Positions 6,541-8,257 of a stretch of DNA of 8,257 nucleotides are shown here, piece after piece. Source of the DNA: Holophagaceae bacterium (GTDB lineage Bacteria; Acidobacteriota; Holophagae; Holophagales; Holophagaceae); the NCBI GenBank assembly GCA_025353305.1, contig JANXQX010000302.1:1-8257 (forward strand), read 5' to 3'. Numbering within the stretch: position 1 is the stretch's first letter; each line of letters opens with the position of its first letter. The translations under genes and the position numbers were made by a program. The notes beneath the pieces are model-generated. The model worked only from the letters and a program-made list of their open reading frames with translations, was not told the DNA's origin and searched no databases.

Positions 6541-7548
6541 ATGCCTTTCTTTCCCGTTTTCGCAGCTGCCATCCTCGCCCAGGTGCCCTCACCCAATTCC
6601 CTCCGCGTGATGCCCCAGCTCCCTGACCCGGTTCTGCACCTCGCGCAAACGGCAAGCAACCCGGTGCCGAGGGTTCCGCCTGCGCCAGTCTCCGGGCAAC
6701 CCGCGCCCAGCGGCCAGTCAGGTGCTGCCCGTTCCCTGGTGGAAGCTGAACTGGCCTTCGCGAAGATGGCCGATCAGGAGGGCACCAGTGCCGCCTTCAT
6801 GAGCGTGCTGGATGACAAGGGTGTCCTGTTCCATCCAGGTCCAGTAAATGGCAAGGCTTGGCTTAGGCGGCAGAAGCCCGATGCCTCCGAACTCACGTGG
6901 TATCCCTCCTTCGTTGAAGTCAGCGAGGCTGGAGACCTCGGCTATTCAACCGGACCCTACCAATGGCGTGCCGGATCGGAATCGAAAAAGGTTTCCCACG
7001 GGCATTTTGTTTCCGTTTGGGGACTCCGTGGCGGGACGTGGAAACTGTTGCTGGACATGGGCTCGCCGCACACCGCCCCCAGTGAGCCGGAACCCGTGTT
7101 CGAGCCCTCGGAAAAAAAGGGGGAGACCAAGACTGAAGCCCGACCAACATTCAGCGCCGAGGCGCTTCAATCCCTGGAGAAGGAATTCTCCCAGGCGGCT
7201 TCGGTCCAGGGGCTACTGTCGGCCTGCAGCACCTACCTGGCCTCGGATGCGCGCATCTATCGATTGGGTTCCCAGCCGACCGCCAGGCCCGACGATATCC
7301 GGAAGGCCCTTGAAGAAATGAAAGGCACGTTGAAATGGACCTGCCTGGGCAGCGCCGTGGCCAGGAGCAACGATCTTGGCTATGCCTATGGAGTATCAGA
7401 GCACAGTCCCGACCCGAAGGCTCCCTCTGCCAGGCGTGGGACATCGACTGAAAGCGCGGGACAGTACTCCACCTTCCTGCACGTGTGGAAATGCCAGCCC
7501 ACGGGACAGTGGAAGGTGATCCTCGACATTGAAAATCCCATCCCCTGA
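6541..7548 (+). CDS. Uncharacterised protein with two tandem NTF2-like (SnoaL/DUF4440-type) domains
   Basis: A 335-aa protein with two copies of an NTF2-like cone fold. Copy 1 spans about residues 65-177, with WYPSFVEVSEAGDLGYSTG (120-138) and HFVSVWGLRGGTWKLLLDMG (155-174). Copy 2 spans about 208-335, with WTCLGSAVARSNDLGYAYG (266-284) and FLHVWKCQPTGQWKVILDIE (312-331). The paired DLGY and VW...WK(L/V)(L/I)LD(M/I) blocks show an internal duplication. Single NTF2-like domains of this type act as small-ligand binding or isomerase-like folds; no catalytic residues can be assigned. All three cysteines (C229, C268, C318) are in copy 2. The N-terminus has a short hydrophobic stretch (PFFPVFAAAILAQV), perhaps a weak signal peptide, then a proline-rich linker to about residue 60. 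An in-frame TAG at 6529-6531 limits the start to 6541 or later. No ribosome binding site is visible before 6541, so the start is uncertain. Another ATG is at 6610. Confidence 0.75.
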   Translation: MPFFPVFAAAILAQVPSPNSLRVMPQLPDPVLHLAQTASNPVPRVPPAPVSGQPAPSGQSGAARSLVEAELAFAKMADQEGTSAAFMSVLDDKGVLFHPGPVNGKAWLRRQKPDASELTWYPSFVEVSEAGDLGYSTGPYQWRAGSESKKVSHGHFVSVWGLRGGTWKLLLDMGSPHTAPSEPEPVFEPSEKKGETKTEARPTFSAEALQSLEKEFSQAASVQGLLSACSTYLASDARIYRLGSQPTARPDDIRKALEEMKGTLKWTCLGSAVARSNDLGYAYGVSEHSPDPKAPSARRGTSTESAGQYSTFLHVWKCQPTGQWKVILDIENPIP

Positions 7549-7596
7549 AACATCCCACTGGGCCCTCGAGTCTGAAACCGGCCCTGAACCTTTCCC

Positions 7597-7600
7597 GGAG
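7597..7600 (+). promoter_or_regulatory. Ribosome binding site of the M16 peptidase gene
   Basis: GGAG ends 5 nt before the ATG at 7606. The 57-bp gap 7549-7605 after the NTF2-like gene shows no clear terminator, so the two genes may share a transcript. Confidence 0.55.
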
Positions 7601-7605
7601 TCGCC

Positions 7606-8257
7606 ATGCGTAAAACCTTGCTACCACTGATTCCATGCTTGATCCTCGCGGCAGCGCCAGAAACCAAAGATCCTGCGAAAACGAAGCCGGCGCCAAGCCA
7701 GGCAACAAAAGCTTTTCCTTTTCCCATCCATCAGAAAACCCTGCCCAATGGACTCAAGATCGTGGTGATCCCCACGGGCCTGCCGAATCTGGTGAGCATC
7801 CAGATCCCCGTGAGCACAGGCTCCCGGAATGAGGTGGAGCCCGGCAAATCCGGTTTCGCGCACTTTTTCGAGCACATGATGTTCCGCGGCACCAAGACAG
7901 TCCCTCCGGAACTGTGGAACGAGGCTCTGAAGGAGACCGGAGCATCGCAAAATGCCTTCACATCGGATGATCTGACGAACTACCACACCCTTTGTTCGAA
8001 GGACGATCTCGAGGGCTGGATCAAGCGGGAAGGCGACCGGTTCCAGAATCTTTCCTATAGCGAGGAAGGCTTCAAGACCGAGAGCCGCGCGGTGCTGGGG
8101 GAGTACAACAAGAATGCCTCCAACCCGATCCAGAAACTGATCGAGGTGCAGCACGATGCGGCCTTCACCACCCATACCTACAAGCACACGACCATGGGCT
8201 TCCTGAAAGACATCGAGGACATGCCCAACCAGTTCGCCTACTCCAGGCAGTTCTTCG
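7606..8257 (+). CDS. M16 (pitrilysin/insulinase-family) zinc metallopeptidase, N-terminal part
   Basis: The first 217 residues of a secreted peptidase; the gene continues past the window. The N-terminus (MRKTLLPLIPCLILAAAPET) looks like a signal peptide, probably cleaved near residues 17-18. A cysteine at 11 follows LIP, which is not a good lipobox. A lysine/proline/alanine-rich linker leads to the M16 domain, which opens with KTLPNGLKIVVIP (44-56). The inverted zinc motif HFFEH is at 86-90 (H86 and H90 as ligands, E89 as catalytic base), followed by MMFRGT. The third ligand is most likely E166 in VLGEYNKN, 76 residues after H90 as expected for the family. The segment NAFTSDDLTNYH (116-127) is the usual substrate-cleft strand. 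All N-terminal catalytic residues are intact, so this should be an active-type half rather than an inactive partner. The substrate is unknown; family members degrade peptides or process proteins in the periplasm. Confidence 0.9.
   Translation, partial: MRKTLLPLIPCLILAAAPETKDPAKTKPAPSQATKAFPFPIHQKTLPNGLKIVVIPTGLPNLVSIQIPVSTGSRNEVEPGKSGFAHFFEHMMFRGTKTVPPELWNEALKETGASQNAFTSDDLTNYHTLCSKDDLEGWIKREGDRFQNLSYSEEGFKTESRAVLGEYNKNASNPIQKLIEVQHDAAFTTHTYKHTTMGFLKDIEDMPNQFAYSRQFF

Noticed and set aside
7560..7584. GGGCC/GGCCC inverted pair between the NTF2-like and M16 genes as a terminator
   Set aside because: Only a 5-bp stem with a 15-nt loop and no T-run; too weak to call.
1..8257. CRISPR arrays, tRNA/rRNA genes, transposases, phage genes or a novel defence system
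   Set aside because: Read on both strands, no spaced direct repeats, tRNA-like cloverleafs, transposase or nuclease motifs were found; base composition looks even throughout.

Overview
This is an 8.3 kb piece of a GC-rich bacterial chromosome with densely packed, ordinary-looking coding DNA. There are no mobile elements, tRNA or rRNA genes, or CRISPR arrays. The gene mix is an exported molybdenum hydroxylase with its own cofactor genes, a secreted methionine sulfoxide reductase fusion, and an M16 peptidase with a GEYNKN-type motif. Together with the base composition this suggests a Gram-negative soil or sediment bacterium, possibly Acidobacteriota (Holophaga/Geothrix-like). That placement comes from memory of similar proteins and is weak; no taxonomic marker is present.

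Layout: (1) The 3' end of a small uncharacterised gene (1-180, +). (2) A DUF2306-like six-helix membrane protein (252-926, +). (3) A four-gene minus-strand operon (5158 down to 948): a [2Fe-2S] small subunit (iorA-like), a Tat-exported molybdopterin large subunit (iorB-like), an XdhC-family maturation protein and a MocA-like cytidylyltransferase. The junctions are one 1-nt gap followed by two identical 4-nt GTGA stop/start overlaps. (4) A 154-bp divergent intergenic region carrying a T-N11-A dyad. (5) A secreted MsrB-MsrA fusion (5313-6401, +) whose stop codon lies inside a perfect 11-bp hairpin. (6) A 139-bp gap with several small dyads, then an exported(?) protein with two tandem NTF2-like domains (6541-7548, +). 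(7) The 5' part of an M16 zinc peptidase (7606 to the window end, +).

The operon reads as a self-contained enzyme-plus-maturation module. MocA would convert Mo-molybdopterin to the cytosine dinucleotide form (MCD), XdhC would carry and protect the cofactor for insertion into IorB, and the folded IorAB complex would be exported through Tat by the twin-arginine signal on IorB alone. No FAD subunit or cytochrome is encoded alongside, so the electron acceptor is unknown. The divergently transcribed MsrBA would repair oxidised methionines outside the cytoplasm. A functional link between the two (oxidative stress in the envelope) is only an inference from position.

Nothing in the window is a clearly new system. 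The least explained items are the tandem NTF2-like protein, the zinc-less secreted MsrBA with no visible reductant domain, the hairpin at its stop codon, and the unknown substrate and electron acceptor of the IorAB-type enzyme.
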